The position numbers and the translations under genes were made by a program. From Paenibacillus lacisoli (GTDB lineage: Bacteria > Bacillota > Bacilli > Paenibacillales > Paenibacillaceae), in NCBI RefSeq assembly GCF_030580655.1, contig NZ_JAUQTB010000001.1, forward strand, positions 248,001 through 312,000: DNA of 64,000 bases, given 5' to 3'. Under the pieces are notes generated by a model. It did not search any database. It was given only the letters and a program-made list of their open reading frames with translations, and was not told the origin of the DNA. Below, piece after piece: positions 23,421 through 31,842 of the stretch (position 1 is its first letter; each line of letters opens with the position of its first letter).

Positions 23421-24536
23421 CTACCCCTTCATTCCACTCTTACTGGAAAAGCCGTGAATGCAGCTCTCGCTCATCTTGACTCCCCATGCGGTCATTTGCA
23501 CTGCTGTCCCACAGCCTGGAAGCTCGCCAATCCGAACCATGCCCAGATGCAGCATCATATGCAGGAGCCGTTTGTGCAAAATGTCGTGAGGCTTATCATA
23601 GTAAAAAGGCTTGATCAGTATGCCTACACTGTCCATCAGAGACTCTGTAAGCACCCAACTTCTAGAGGACTCGCCAACCCAGTAAACGAGTGAAACCAGA
23701 TTGGGAATGGCTCCTTTATACAGTTTTAACCAAAAGCGAAATAACTGTATCATTTTCTCTTCAGGATTCCGATCCGCTTCATCCCTTGCCGCTTCTGTCA
23801 GCTTGAGGGTTCCGCCGCGCTCAGTCAGCCATTTGTGATGGACCGCAAAATCATACAGCAGGGCCAGACGGTCAGGATAATCTTTGAAAGAGCGTCCATA
23901 TCCAAAACGCCAGCCGCCTTTGGCAATTAAGGGTTCCTGAATATGAAGATGCTCCATCAGCATCTGCTGCTGCCGCCGATACATCATACCTTCGCTGTTC
24001 AAGGGGATTTCATGGTTATTGACAAACTGCAGCATCAGTTGAAGATCTTCGGCCAAAAGATGATGCTCTTCCCGGTAGACTGTAGGTTCATCCGCGGCTG
24101 CCGTCTGGTGCCGAAACCGCTCCCGCAGAACATAACGCAGCCGTTCCTTCAGATCACCGGGTACCTGGAACAGGTATCGGTTACTGCCGGCAGTTCCATT
24201 GAACAGCCAGCCGCTTTTGGTGAATAAGGTAATCATGTCTCTTGGAGTGCCTGTAAGCTTTCCCTGTTCCTCATCCATAGAGTGCCTGGCCACGGCCTGC
24301 AGATCTTCCAGACTGAAAAAATGCCTCCCGTCGAACAGCAGCTGATTCAGGAAGCGCAGCTGCGGCAGGGTCAACAGCCTTACCTGTTCTTCAAAAAACT
24401 CACGCTGCCCCAAAGCGATCAGAATACTCTGAATGAGCTCATGCTTGGAGTTCCTCTTACAGTCGCACTGGTAGTGTGCTGCAATCCGGTTTAATTGGCC
24501 GATATCGGCAAATGTAAGCATTTCTGCTAGATTCAT
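23421..24536 (-). CDS. Unrecognised 371-residue protein
   Basis: I do not recognise this family. The protein is soluble, basic and helical, with repeated charged or aromatic helices (LTFADIGQLNRIAAHYQC, LTLPQLRFLNQLLFDGRHFF, RLALLYDFAVHHKWL). The N-terminal part, ISQLNRI to ELIQSILIALG, looks like a small winged or SAP-like DNA-binding fold, and the composition resembles the N-terminal domains of some helicase-associated proteins, but no Walker motif is present. The start at 24536 is chosen from GAGG 9 nt upstream. It is not coupled to either neighbour. Confidence 0.6.
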   Translation of the reverse strand: MNLAEMLTFADIGQLNRIAAHYQCDCKRNSKHELIQSILIALGQREFFEEQVRLLTLPQLRFLNQLLFDGRHFFSLEDLQAVARHSMDEEQGKLTGTPRDMITLFTKSGWLFNGTAGSNRYLFQVPGDLKERLRYVLRERFRHQTAAADEPTVYREEHHLLAEDLQLMLQFVNNHEIPLNSEGMMYRRQQQMLMEHLHIQEPLIAKGGWRFGYGRSFKDYPDRLALLYDFAVHHKWLTERGGTLKLTEAARDEADRNPEEKMIQLFRFWLKLYKGAIPNLVSLVYWVGESSRSWVLTESLMDSVGILIKPFYYDKPHDILHKRLLHMMLHLGMVRIGELPGCGTAVQMTAWGVKMSESCIHGFSSKSGMKG

Positions 24537-24612
24537 AATCCATCGCCTCACCGTTTTACTACCATTATGGGAATTATTCCTTTTTTTATTCCGCCTGCCG
24601 CCAAAAAAATCC

Positions 24613-24640
24613 AAAAAAAATAACCCGGTTATCGGGTTAT
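24613..24640 (-). terminator. Terminator of the histidine phosphatase gene
   Basis: ATAACCCG pairs with CGGGTTAT around a 5-nt loop, followed on the minus strand by eight T. It overlaps the last codons of the phosphatase gene. Confidence 0.9.
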
Positions 24641-25224
24641 GATTTATGCGCCAGCAGGTGCTTGGTACAGTTATATAATAACGGAGCCCAGTTCAGGTCT
24701 TCTTTTTCCAGTATGGTTAATGACAGGTTTCCTAGTCGCTCACTGTACTTGTCCTTGTACAAGGCCGTATACAGCTGAGCCAGGAATCCGCCATGGGACA
24801 CTACCAGCAAATTCTCATCTGGAGAACGCTTGCTAATTTCCTCCATAAAGGCAAGACCGCGCAGCTGGAGATCCTCCAGCTTTTCCTGTCCGAGTTCCTG
24901 CAGGTTCCAGTCGGTTCCCCATTTCCCCTCGCGTTCCGCCTGCGTCATCCCTTCGATCTGACCATAAAAGCGCTCATTGAGACGAACATCAGGCTCAAGA
25001 AGGGGAATGTCGAGGGAATGCGCAATAATAGCCCCCGTCTCATAGGCTCTGGATAACCCGCTTGTGATCACACCATGCCATTCGTAAGGTTCCTGTTTCA
25101 GCCGCTCTGCAAGCAGTGCAGCCTGTCTGCGGCCCTCCTGATTCAGCGGAATATCACTTTGTCCCTGAATTCTGCCCAAGGCATTCCAGTCTGTGAGACC
25201 ATGGCGAATCAATCCAACGAGCAT
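24637..25224 (-). CDS. Histidine phosphatase (phosphoglycerate mutase-like)
   Basis: A 195-residue histidine phosphatase. The RHG motif with the catalytic histidine is LIRHGLTDWNALGRIQGQSDIPLNQEGRRQA at residues 5-35, and the second histidine is in LLVVSHGGFLAQL. LSRAYETGAIIA and ERFYGQIEGM are typical of this superfamily. Members remove phosphate from sugars, cofactor precursors or proteins; the substrate here cannot be told. It stands alone between two terminator-bounded units, with a possible promoter upstream at 25265-25293. Confidence 0.88.
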   Translation of the reverse strand: MLVGLIRHGLTDWNALGRIQGQSDIPLNQEGRRQAALLAERLKQEPYEWHGVITSGLSRAYETGAIIAHSLDIPLLEPDVRLNERFYGQIEGMTQAEREGKWGTDWNLQELGQEKLEDLQLRGLAFMEEISKRSPDENLLVVSHGGFLAQLYTALYKDKYSERLGNLSLTILEKEDLNWAPLLYNCTKHLLAHKS

Positions 25225-25264
25225 GCCGTCTCCTCCATTTCGTTTACTTTACGTTGCGATTAAG

Positions 25265-25293
25265 TAAATAAAGATCAGATGTGATCAGGTCAA
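25265..25293 (-). promoter_or_regulatory. Possible sigma-A promoter of the histidine phosphatase gene
   Basis: The minus strand has TTGACC, a 17-nt spacer and TATTTA. The -35 is good and the -10 weak. It would give a 30-40 nt leader before the phosphatase ATG. Confidence 0.3.
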
Positions 25294-25334
25294 GCAAGAA
25301 TATTGAATGACCGCTCCACCGGGGAACCTTCCGT

Positions 25335-25964
25335 TTAGGTCCGGCGTACCCGGTGTACCCAGCGGATGGATACAATTGCCAGACACAGCGCCAACAGGGA
25401 CAGCGCCATCCAATACTGCGGATAGGCAGGGGCCATGCTGACTACAAGTGGATCCGTGATCCCGTTCTTGGGTACCGGAATATTATAGTTGAACTGCTCG
25501 GCCGTTTGCGGTGAACCCGCAATGCCTGTAGGTAAAATACCGGTCGCCTGAACAGTTTCATGCTGAGCAGCAGCAGAATCAGCCGCCTGTTCGTGTGCGA
25601 CGGGCTGATCGGTCATCCAATAAATGAAGCTGCATAGAAAAAGGGCTACAAAAGCAGCAATCCACAATCGAAGGTGACTGCGGATGACCGGCGGCACACG
25701 CGTCTGCTTAACTTCACCCGGAACGAGCCAAGGCGATTCCGCATAAATCCGATTCATCACATTTCTGTTAACGGCCTCAGCCTGAGCATCGGTTACCTCA
25801 TCCGGTATGCTCATCATCAACAGTCGAAGTTCTTCCCACTCCTCCTGCTCACTGCTGCATACCGGACACTGCTCTACATGGCGTTTGGCTCTGATCCGCC
25901 GAAGATCATGTTCGGGCAGCTCTTCCAGCAGACCAAACACTTCCTTAGCTTCACGGCATTTCAT
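25335..25964 (-). CDS. Zinc-finger anti-sigma factor
   Basis: A 209-residue anti-sigma protein. Near the N-terminus the ZAS pattern RHVEQCPVCSSE gives His-x3-Cys-x2-Cys, with an upstream Cys at position 3 as possible fourth ligand. Two hydrophobic segments (WIAAFVALFLCSFIYWM and ALSLLALCLAIVSI) flank a stretch of about 85 residues that would be outside. It would hold the adjacent sigma factor at the membrane until a signal releases it. The ATG overlaps the sigma-factor stop by 4 bp, the usual coupling of such pairs. Confidence 0.85.
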   Translation of the reverse strand: MKCREAKEVFGLLEELPEHDLRRIRAKRHVEQCPVCSSEQEEWEELRLLMMSIPDEVTDAQAEAVNRNVMNRIYAESPWLVPGEVKQTRVPPVIRSHLRLWIAAFVALFLCSFIYWMTDQPVAHEQAADSAAAQHETVQATGILPTGIAGSPQTAEQFNYNIPVPKNGITDPLVVSMAPAYPQYWMALSLLALCLAIVSIRWVHRVRRT

Positions 25965-26554
25965 TGGCTCTTCATCCCTTCGTATTCCTCATAAATAGGC
26001 TCGAAAAAATAGGGCTCCATTTGGCTTTTGACACTGGAACGCGCACGAAACAGCAGAGATTTTACTGAACTGACGCTCTGGTTCAATATCGTTGCGATTT
26101 CTTGGTAGTCTAACTGGTCATATTCCCTCAATATAAGCGCAGAGCGCTGCTTCTCCGGAAGACGATTGATGGCTTCACGTACCATCTCTACCTTCTCGCT
26201 GCGCAGAATCGCCTGCTCCGGCACCGCATCCGGCGATGCCATTGGCATAAAACCGCTCTCATCCAGAGGTACCATGCTGCCGCGCTGCTTGCGCAGCTCA
26301 CTCAGCACCGTATTTCTCGCAATGGTATAGAGCCAGGTAGAGAAGGAGGCATCTACCTCCCGGAAAGATTGAAGACTGCGGAAGGCTTTGTAGAATGTCT
26401 CCGAACACAGATCTTCAGCAAGCAGCTCCAGCTTGGAGCTTTTTAGCATGTGATAAATAAATGCCAATATTTTTCGCTGGTAACGCCGCATCAGCTCCGA
26501 ATAGAGCTCGACATTACCTTCTTTAATTTCACGAATCAACTGGGAATCCGTCAT
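25961..26554 (-). CDS. ECF RNA polymerase sigma factor
   Basis: A sigma-70 family protein of 197 residues (longer starts give up to 205). Region 2 is ELYSELMRRYQRKILAFIYHMLK and LAEDLCSETFYKAFRSLQSF; region 4 is INRLPEKQRSALILREYDQLDYQEIATILNQSVSSVKSLLFRAR. It directs RNA polymerase to a small regulon. The ATG at 26554 has GAGGAGG 11 nt upstream; the ATG at 26578 is the alternative. It is coupled to its anti-sigma gene. Two similar GCAACTTTT-type motifs upstream suggest autoregulation. Confidence 0.85.
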   Translation of the reverse strand: MTDSQLIREIKEGNVELYSELMRRYQRKILAFIYHMLKSSKLELLAEDLCSETFYKAFRSLQSFREVDASFSTWLYTIARNTVLSELRKQRGSMVPLDESGFMPMASPDAVPEQAILRSEKVEMVREAINRLPEKQRSALILREYDQLDYQEIATILNQSVSSVKSLLFRARSSVKSQMEPYFFEPIYEEYEGMKSQ

Positions 26555-26610
26555 CAGTGTGAGATCCTCCTCGCCCATCAGGCTAATCCCCGTTCGACCC
26601 TCTACTATTA

Positions 26611-26636
26611 TTACCGAACAGGTATGCAAAAGTTGC
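26611..26636 (-). promoter_or_regulatory. Candidate ECF-sigma promoter P1
   Basis: The minus strand reads GCAACTTTT, 11 nt, then CGGTAA. AAC-containing -35 boxes and CG-starting -10 boxes are typical of ECF promoters. It lies 60-70 nt upstream of the sigma gene. Confidence 0.4.
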
Positions 26637-26816
26637 GGACTAATTGAAATTTTTCAGCAAAAGAAAGGCCTGCCGTAATGGAGACCCTTATTATGTAAAC
26701 CAAGGAATAGCAGCGCCAGGAAAAGACAATCTATCATCTTTTTCTACAAAATGCCTTACCTATTGTAGCATAATATGGGCGGTCAAATCCAAACCTCCCT
26801 GCTTTCTACTAATTTA

Positions 26817-26843
26817 TGACGGCCCTCGAGCATAAAAAGTTGC
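26817..26843 (-). promoter_or_regulatory. Second ECF-like motif P2
   Basis: The same GCAACTTTT box recurs 207 bases upstream of P1, followed after 12 nt by CCGTCA. Because it also points to the sigma gene, it could be a second autoregulated promoter. The rest of the 26637-26928 gap shows no gene. Confidence 0.35.
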
Positions 26844-26928
26844 AGTTTTGTAACTAATATTTTAGATCAGCGTGCCGATATAGAAACAGGATAACAGAAT
26901 ATAACAATGTAAGGAGATTGATCCAGTC

Positions 26929-28065
26929 ATGAAAAAAATCTTTACCCTGGTGCTGCTGGCCGCACTTGCAATGGTCATGCCAGTGTATGCGTCGGCACCG
27001 GCAAAAATGATAGTCCTTACGGATAAAGCAGGGGCTTCCTTCGTTCCTCTTTCCCTGCTCAAAAGCTATCAGGGTGTATCCGTAACCTGGAATGAGAGTC
27101 AAAAAAAAGCTGAAATCATTAAGAACGGTACAACGTTATCCCTGGTTGCCGGAAGCACATCGGCATGGGTTAATGATAAGAAGATGACGTTAACGTCATC
27201 CGCTTTTCGCGAGAACGGAACAACCTATGTCCCTTTGCAGTTTATAGCCCAGCAGCTTGGCTTCCAGGCCAAATGGAATAACAACACCTCTTCCGTGCTT
27301 CTTACAGCAGGCAAAGATTCGATGACACTGCCAGTCACTGCCCGCGGCAGCATTTCTACTTCAACAAAGCCGGTGACTGCAGCCAAAAAAACATTTAATG
27401 TTGGCGGACGCTCCTTCAGTGCCCAGGTCGTCACGATTTCTATGCTGGATCCGAGAGTCCAGCTCGATGTAGCTTTGGCAGGCAACCAGGTAGGCAAAGT
27501 AGAAGATCTTCGTTCCATCGCCAAACGCAATCAGGCGGTTGTCGCCATTAACGGAACTTTCTTTGATGCCTATACGAAAGGCTCCATTAAAACCCCTTAC
27601 GGGTATATCGTCAGCTCGGGCAAAATTCTGAAGCCCAGTCCTGCGGACAAACGAGTAATTTTTACATATGACAGCAACCAGCTCGCCCAGCTGATCCCGG
27701 GACTGAGCTTTAACAGCTTTTATGATACAGGAGAAATACAGGGGGCTTTGCAGGCAGGACCGCGCCTTGTCGCTAACGGACAGGTGGCCCTAGATGTGAA
27801 GGGGGAAGGCTTCCGTGATCCCAAAATTCTGACCGGCGGCGGCGCGCGCAGCGCACTCGGCATTACGAAAGACCATAAGCTGATTCTGTTAACGACTGGC
27901 GGAGCAACTATTCCACAACTGGCGCAGATCATGAAGCAGGCTGGCGCCTATCAGGCGATGAACTTGGACGGAGGGGCCTCCAGCGGGCTGTATTATAATG
28001 GTTCCTACCTCACTTCGCCAGGCCGTCAGATTAGTAATGCATTGATCGTAAAGCTTGTAAATTAG
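26929..28065 (+). CDS. Secreted phosphodiester glycosidase-like protein with stalk-type N-domain
   Basis: A 378-residue exported protein. Residues 1-22 are a signal peptide ending near VYASA. Residues about 30-125 resemble the copper amine oxidase N-terminal (stalk) domain common in Paenibacillus surface proteins, with FVPLSLLKSYQGVSVTW and TYVPLQFIAQQLGFQAKWN. The C-terminal part is a NAGPA/DUF2233 domain: VVAINGTFFDA, GGGARSALGITKDHKLILLTTGG and the end motif MNLDGGASSGLYYNG. NAGPA domains cleave phosphodiester-linked sugars, so action on cell-wall polymers is likely. It is divergent from the ECF sigma operon. Confidence 0.85.
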   Translation: MKKIFTLVLLAALAMVMPVYASAPAKMIVLTDKAGASFVPLSLLKSYQGVSVTWNESQKKAEIIKNGTTLSLVAGSTSAWVNDKKMTLTSSAFRENGTTYVPLQFIAQQLGFQAKWNNNTSSVLLTAGKDSMTLPVTARGSISTSTKPVTAAKKTFNVGGRSFSAQVVTISMLDPRVQLDVALAGNQVGKVEDLRSIAKRNQAVVAINGTFFDAYTKGSIKTPYGYIVSSGKILKPSPADKRVIFTYDSNQLAQLIPGLSFNSFYDTGEIQGALQAGPRLVANGQVALDVKGEGFRDPKILTGGGARSALGITKDHKLILLTTGGATIPQLAQIMKQAGAYQAMNLDGGASSGLYYNGSYLTSPGRQISNALIVKLVN

Positions 28066-28073
28066 ACATAAAG

Positions 28074-28111
28074 AGGCTGATCTCCGGCGAATGCCAGGGA
28101 CCAGCCTTTTT
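28074..28111 (+). terminator. Terminator of the glycosidase-like gene
   Basis: AGGCTGATCTCCGG pairs with CCAGGGACCAGCCT with a few mismatches or wobbles around a short loop, followed by TTTTT. It starts 8 bases after the stop codon. Confidence 0.75.
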
Positions 28112-28142
28112 AAGGTATCTAGTTGTGATCATTTGCTCCACT

Positions 28143-28712
28143 CTATTCGTTACTGCTAACCTCTGCCCGGATGCCTCCGCAGATTAAAGAACCGGATAAT
28201 CCGGTCTCTCCCTCAATATCCACTACCATATCCCCGCCGTCGTAGCGGAAATCTATCTGCTCAATGATATTCCGATCGGCCAGAGGTGTAAATTCCTGTT
28301 CACTCACTTCCTGGAACGTGAAGATAACTTCCTTGATTGTCCCGGCAGAATTCGGGGTATTTAAAGCCAGCTTTACACTTTTTCCGCTTACTTCTGCCTT
28401 GGTTATTTCTGCTTTATGAAAAGAAGGGAATCCGCCCAGCTCCTGAACCAGCTGAGGGCCTCCTTCAATCGAGATGGCCGGCGAGAAGGCAAGCTCCATC
28501 TCCAGCGACCCTTGCACGGCTTCTGCGAATCCTTCTTCCTCCACACTCAGCCTCAGCTGCTCCGATGTCAACCCGATAATACTGCCTATAAAATATCCGT
28601 CCGCGTGCAGCAGCACGATATCGTGCTCTGTAAAGGGCAATGGCCCGCCGGCCTTGTAGTTCAGGGTATAGACCCCATTCTCTTGCTCTATCTGATCAAT
28701 ATTCAGCTGCAT
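28143..28712 (-). CDS. Unrecognised 189-residue protein
   Basis: The family is not recognised. The protein is acidic, soluble and rich in beta-strand-like stretches (NGVYTLNYKAGGPLPFTEHDIVLLHADGY; QIDFRYDGGDMVVDIEGETGLSG). The start is supported by GGAGG 8 nt upstream. It stands divergent from the STM4015 gene across 166 bases, and the layout alone does not tell whether it belongs to that cluster. The composition recalls small immunity-type or carbohydrate-binding proteins, but there is no firm motif. Confidence 0.55.
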   Translation of the reverse strand: MQLNIDQIEQENGVYTLNYKAGGPLPFTEHDIVLLHADGYFIGSIIGLTSEQLRLSVEEEGFAEAVQGSLEMELAFSPAISIEGGPQLVQELGGFPSFHKAEITKAEVSGKSVKLALNTPNSAGTIKEVIFTFQEVSEQEFTPLADRNIIEQIDFRYDGGDMVVDIEGETGLSGSLICGGIRAEVSSNE

Positions 28713-28812
28713 GCTGTCGACCTCCGTTTCGATTCCCTTTCATGCTGACATTATATCAAAAAAGTAAGGATAACAAACGCGGCTTCCTTTATCGCTATAA
28801 ATGAAAGAGGAT

Positions 28813-28840
28813 TTGACGGAGGCTCATACCGAATGATAGG
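28813..28840 (+). promoter_or_regulatory. Possible promoter of the STM4015-4011 cluster
   Basis: TTGACG is followed after 16 nt by GATAGG, a good -35 with a weak -10. It is about 40 nt upstream of the STM4015 ATG. Confidence 0.3.
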
Positions 28841-28878
28841 GTGGAAGGGAATCCATTTTTTACCGGGAGGTTGCCAGA

Positions 28879-29724
28879 ATGACTGAAGTCAAACTGAAGG
28901 TTGATTATGATGAGTATGAGAATGGAGTAAGAATTACGAAGCTGATCGAAGATTTAAGCAGCCAGCCAGACAGCGCACAGCTGACCAGCCTCATCATTGG
29001 CGACTGGGGACAGGCCTATGAGAACTCCTCCGAAGATGTCGTACGATCACTCGTTGAGCATCATGACCGTTTTCCATCTCTACGCAAGCTGTTTATTGGG
29101 GACATGGGCTTTGAAGAATGCGAAGTGTCCTGGATCGTCCAAACCGACCTCTCTCCGCTTCTTGCAGCCTATCCTCAGCTGGAATCATTCCGGATCAAAG
29201 GTTCTAACGGTCTTGCCTTGACCAATCTGAAGCATGAGAATCTCAAGGAACTTGTTATTATATGCGGGGGACTGGGTTCGGACGTATTACAGCAAATTGC
29301 TGAAGCTTCACTGCCGCAGCTGGAGCACCTGGAGCTCTATCTGGGGGTCGATGAGTATGGTTTTGATGGCGGACTTGAAAACTTGCTGCCGCTGATCGAG
29401 CCAGGCAAGTTTCCAAAGCTTACATTTCTGGGTCTTAAGAACAGCGAAATCCAGGATGAGATCGCAGAAGCTCTAGCCGACGCGCCGATTCTGGATCAAC
29501 TGGAAACGCTCGATTTGTCGGATGGCACATTGAGTGATCAGGGCGCAGAGGCCCTTATCCAAAGTGACCGTATCAAGCGCCTGAAGCACTTGGATCTCCA
29601 TCATCATTATATGTCGGACGATATGGTAAAACGGTGGACAGAGACTGGCATTTCTGTGGATGTAAGTGAACAAGAAAAGGCTGATGATGAAAATGACTGG
29701 CGTTACCCATCCATTACCGAATAA
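28879..29724 (+). CDS. STM4015-family leucine-rich-repeat protein
   Basis: A 281-residue protein of the STM4015 family (named after Salmonella locus STM4015), with leucine-rich repeats along the chain: LRKLFIGDMGF, LESFRIKGSNGL, LKELVIICGGL, LEHLELYLGVDE, LTFLGLKNSEI, LETLDLSDGTL and LKHLDLHHHYM. It has no signal peptide and looks cytoplasmic. LRR faces usually bind proteins or peptides. GGGAGG precedes the ATG. It begins a five-gene plus-strand cluster with ends overlapping or nearly touching. Confidence 0.8.
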   Translation: MTEVKLKVDYDEYENGVRITKLIEDLSSQPDSAQLTSLIIGDWGQAYENSSEDVVRSLVEHHDRFPSLRKLFIGDMGFEECEVSWIVQTDLSPLLAAYPQLESFRIKGSNGLALTNLKHENLKELVIICGGLGSDVLQQIAEASLPQLEHLELYLGVDEYGFDGGLENLLPLIEPGKFPKLTFLGLKNSEIQDEIAEALADAPILDQLETLDLSDGTLSDQGAEALIQSDRIKRLKHLDLHHHYMSDDMVKRWTETGISVDVSEQEKADDENDWRYPSITE

Positions 29725-31015
29725 CTTGTCCGGCCTGCCGTTCCTCCTGTTCGGTCAGGCCGATCACAAGCGCACCATTGGCATCCAGCAGGCAAGAAGC
29801 CGGCTGGGGCTTCCTTCCGCCATCGTGCTGTCCTACAGAGACCTGCTGCTTGGACAATCCCTGGAGGAGCTGCTGCTGACTGCAGCCCGCGAGCAGACAG
29901 AGATCCCTTCGCACTGGCGGGGTAAGGAACTGCTCCATCTCTGTATGGAGCACGGTGCTTTGCTGCGTCTGGATTCGCCGGGAGGCGGTTTCGAGGTTGA
30001 ACGGCTGCTCATTGAATACGGTGCACCTGACCGACAAGGAATCGATGAAACGCTGTATCGATATGCCAACCGGTATGACCCTTACCCGCTGTATCGAGCT
30101 GCCGCCGCTAAACTGGAACCGGCTGAAGGCGTCCTGCATCATCCTTCTCAATGGTTTCGCGGCTATTGCAGGCTGCTGGCACAGCTGCATAGGGAAGCTG
30201 CCGCGCTTCTGCCAGCAGCCGTCTGGTTTAATGCACCGCAGGATATCGCTGATATGACAGACAAACGGGTCGCTCAGCAGAAACTCGAGCAGACGGGGAT
30301 TTCTATACCTGCCAGACTTCAGGATATGGATTCTATTCATTCCTATGAGGAACTGCGAGCGGCGCTGTTTCATCAAGGAATGCACCGGGTTTTCGTCAAG
30401 CTGGCATGCGGATCGGCGGCCTCGGGAGTCATTGCCTACCAGCTGAATCCGGTTACAGGGACTGAAATTGCGACAACCACCGTGGGCTTCGAATCCTTCA
30501 TCCAGCGGCCGCCGCGTTTCTATAATGCCGGCAAGCTGCGGCGGTACACCGACCCGCGGACTATTGCCACCGTAATGAACTGGGTGCTCGGCCACGGCGC
30601 CCAGGTGGAACAATGGGTTCCCAAAGCATCAGTGAACGGGATGGCTTTTGACGTCCGTCAGCTCGTGCTTTGGGGAGAAGCAGGTCATACGGTGGCGCGT
30701 GCCAGCCGGACTCCCATCACTAATCTGCATCTGCGGACCCGCCGGATGACACCATCAGAAGCCGGCCTCGACCTGTCTGCATTGGGAAAAGTCCGGAAAG
30801 CAGCGATTCAGGCGCTTGAAGCCTTTCCTAATTCCAGTCTGGCCGGCGTAGATGTGCTGCTGCAGAGCGGAAGCCTGCTCCCCTATATCGTAGATGTCAA
30901 TCCATTCGGGGACCTGCTGTATGATGTTTCATATGATGGATTAGGCACTTATGAATGGGAAATGCAGCGCCTTCTGCAGCGTCATCAACTTATAGAGGAT
31001 GTTACAGCATGGTGA
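29684..31015 (+). CDS. STM4014-family ATP-grasp-like protein
   Basis: A 443-residue protein of the STM4014 family. The C-terminal half has ATP-grasp traits: FVKLACGSAASGVIAY (lysine and small loop for ATP), EQWVPKASVNGMAFDVRQLVLWG and the metal-binding VDVNPFGDLLYD. Such enzymes join a carboxylate to an amine or thiol through an acyl phosphate. The start is uncertain among ATG codons at 29684, 29687 and 29693; AAGG lies just upstream. It overlaps STM4015 by about 40 bp and STM4013 by 7 bp. Confidence 0.75.
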   Translation: MMKMTGVTHPLPNNLSGLPFLLFGQADHKRTIGIQQARSRLGLPSAIVLSYRDLLLGQSLEELLLTAAREQTEIPSHWRGKELLHLCMEHGALLRLDSPGGGFEVERLLIEYGAPDRQGIDETLYRYANRYDPYPLYRAAAAKLEPAEGVLHHPSQWFRGYCRLLAQLHREAAALLPAAVWFNAPQDIADMTDKRVAQQKLEQTGISIPARLQDMDSIHSYEELRAALFHQGMHRVFVKLACGSAASGVIAYQLNPVTGTEIATTTVGFESFIQRPPRFYNAGKLRRYTDPRTIATVMNWVLGHGAQVEQWVPKASVNGMAFDVRQLVLWGEAGHTVARASRTPITNLHLRTRRMTPSEAGLDLSALGKVRKAAIQALEAFPNSSLAGVDVLLQSGSLLPYIVDVNPFGDLLYDVSYDGLGTYEWEMQRLLQRHQLIEDVTAW

Positions 31016-31815
31016 ATATGAATGATATTGTCGGTACACACGACATTGTGATGATTACACTGGATACTCTGCGTTACGACGCTGCCATACTGGAGGAATC
31101 CAATTGTCCCAACTTATGCGGCAGCGGATCCTGGGAAAAGCGTCATACACCCGGCAGCTTTACATACGCCGCCCATCATGCCTTCTTCGGCGGCTTCCTT
31201 CCCACACCAGCTGACACGGATAAAGCCAGCCATGTCCGGCTCTTTCATTCCAGGAACACGGGTCTCAAGACTCACCCTAATACTTGGCTGTTTGATACGC
31301 CTGATATCGTTTCCGGTCTGGCCGCAGAAGGATACCGTACAGTTTGTATTGGGGGTGTGATCTTTTTTACTAAGAAAAATCCGCTGGCTAAAGTACTGCC
31401 GGGATATTTTCAGGAGAGCTACTGGAGAATGACCTTTGGCGTGACAAACCCCCGTTCAACGGAGCATCAGGTCAACCATGCCATCAAGCTGCTGGAACGT
31501 ACACCACTTGATCAGCGTCTCTTCCTCTTCCTTAATGTGTCGGCGATCCATGGTCCTAATCATATGTTTGTACCCGGGGCACGCAAAGATTCCGTTGACT
31601 CCCAGCGGGCAGCGCTTCGTTATGCGGATGGAGAGCTTGGCCGGTTGTTTGACGCCTTCAGGCAGCGAGGGAATCCGGTCTTCTGCCTTGCTTTCTCTGA
31701 TCATGGTACCGCTTATGGCGAGGACGGCTATGAAGGACACCGGCTTGCGCATGAGACCGTCTGGAATGTGCCTTACAGGGAATTTTTCTTATCACCTAAA
31801 GGTCAAAGCATATGA
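31009..31815 (+). CDS. STM4013/SEN3800-family sulfatase-fold hydrolase
   Basis: A 268-residue protein of the alkaline phosphatase/sulfatase superfamily. Metal-ligand segments are DIVMITLDTLRYDAA at the N-terminus and AFSDHGTAYGEDGYEGHRLAHE near the C-terminus; PGSFTYAAHHAFFGG lies where the nucleophile Ser/Thr region is expected. It is shorter than full sulfatases. The substrate is unknown; it may hydrolyse a phosphate or sulfate ester or be a phosphotransferase. Start ATG at 31009 overlaps the STM4014 stop. Confidence 0.75.
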   Translation: MVNMNDIVGTHDIVMITLDTLRYDAAILEESNCPNLCGSGSWEKRHTPGSFTYAAHHAFFGGFLPTPADTDKASHVRLFHSRNTGLKTHPNTWLFDTPDIVSGLAAEGYRTVCIGGVIFFTKKNPLAKVLPGYFQESYWRMTFGVTNPRSTEHQVNHAIKLLERTPLDQRLFLFLNVSAIHGPNHMFVPGARKDSVDSQRAALRYADGELGRLFDAFRQRGNPVFCLAFSDHGTAYGEDGYEGHRLAHETVWNVPYREFFLSPKGQSI

Positions 31816-31842
31816 AGCATATAAAAATCTCAACCAGAGAGG

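Noticed and set aside
28801-28836. 11-codon ORF (MKEDLTEAHTE) as a precursor peptide of the STM cluster
   Set aside because: There is no ribosome site upstream, and it overlaps the likely promoter; too short to support.
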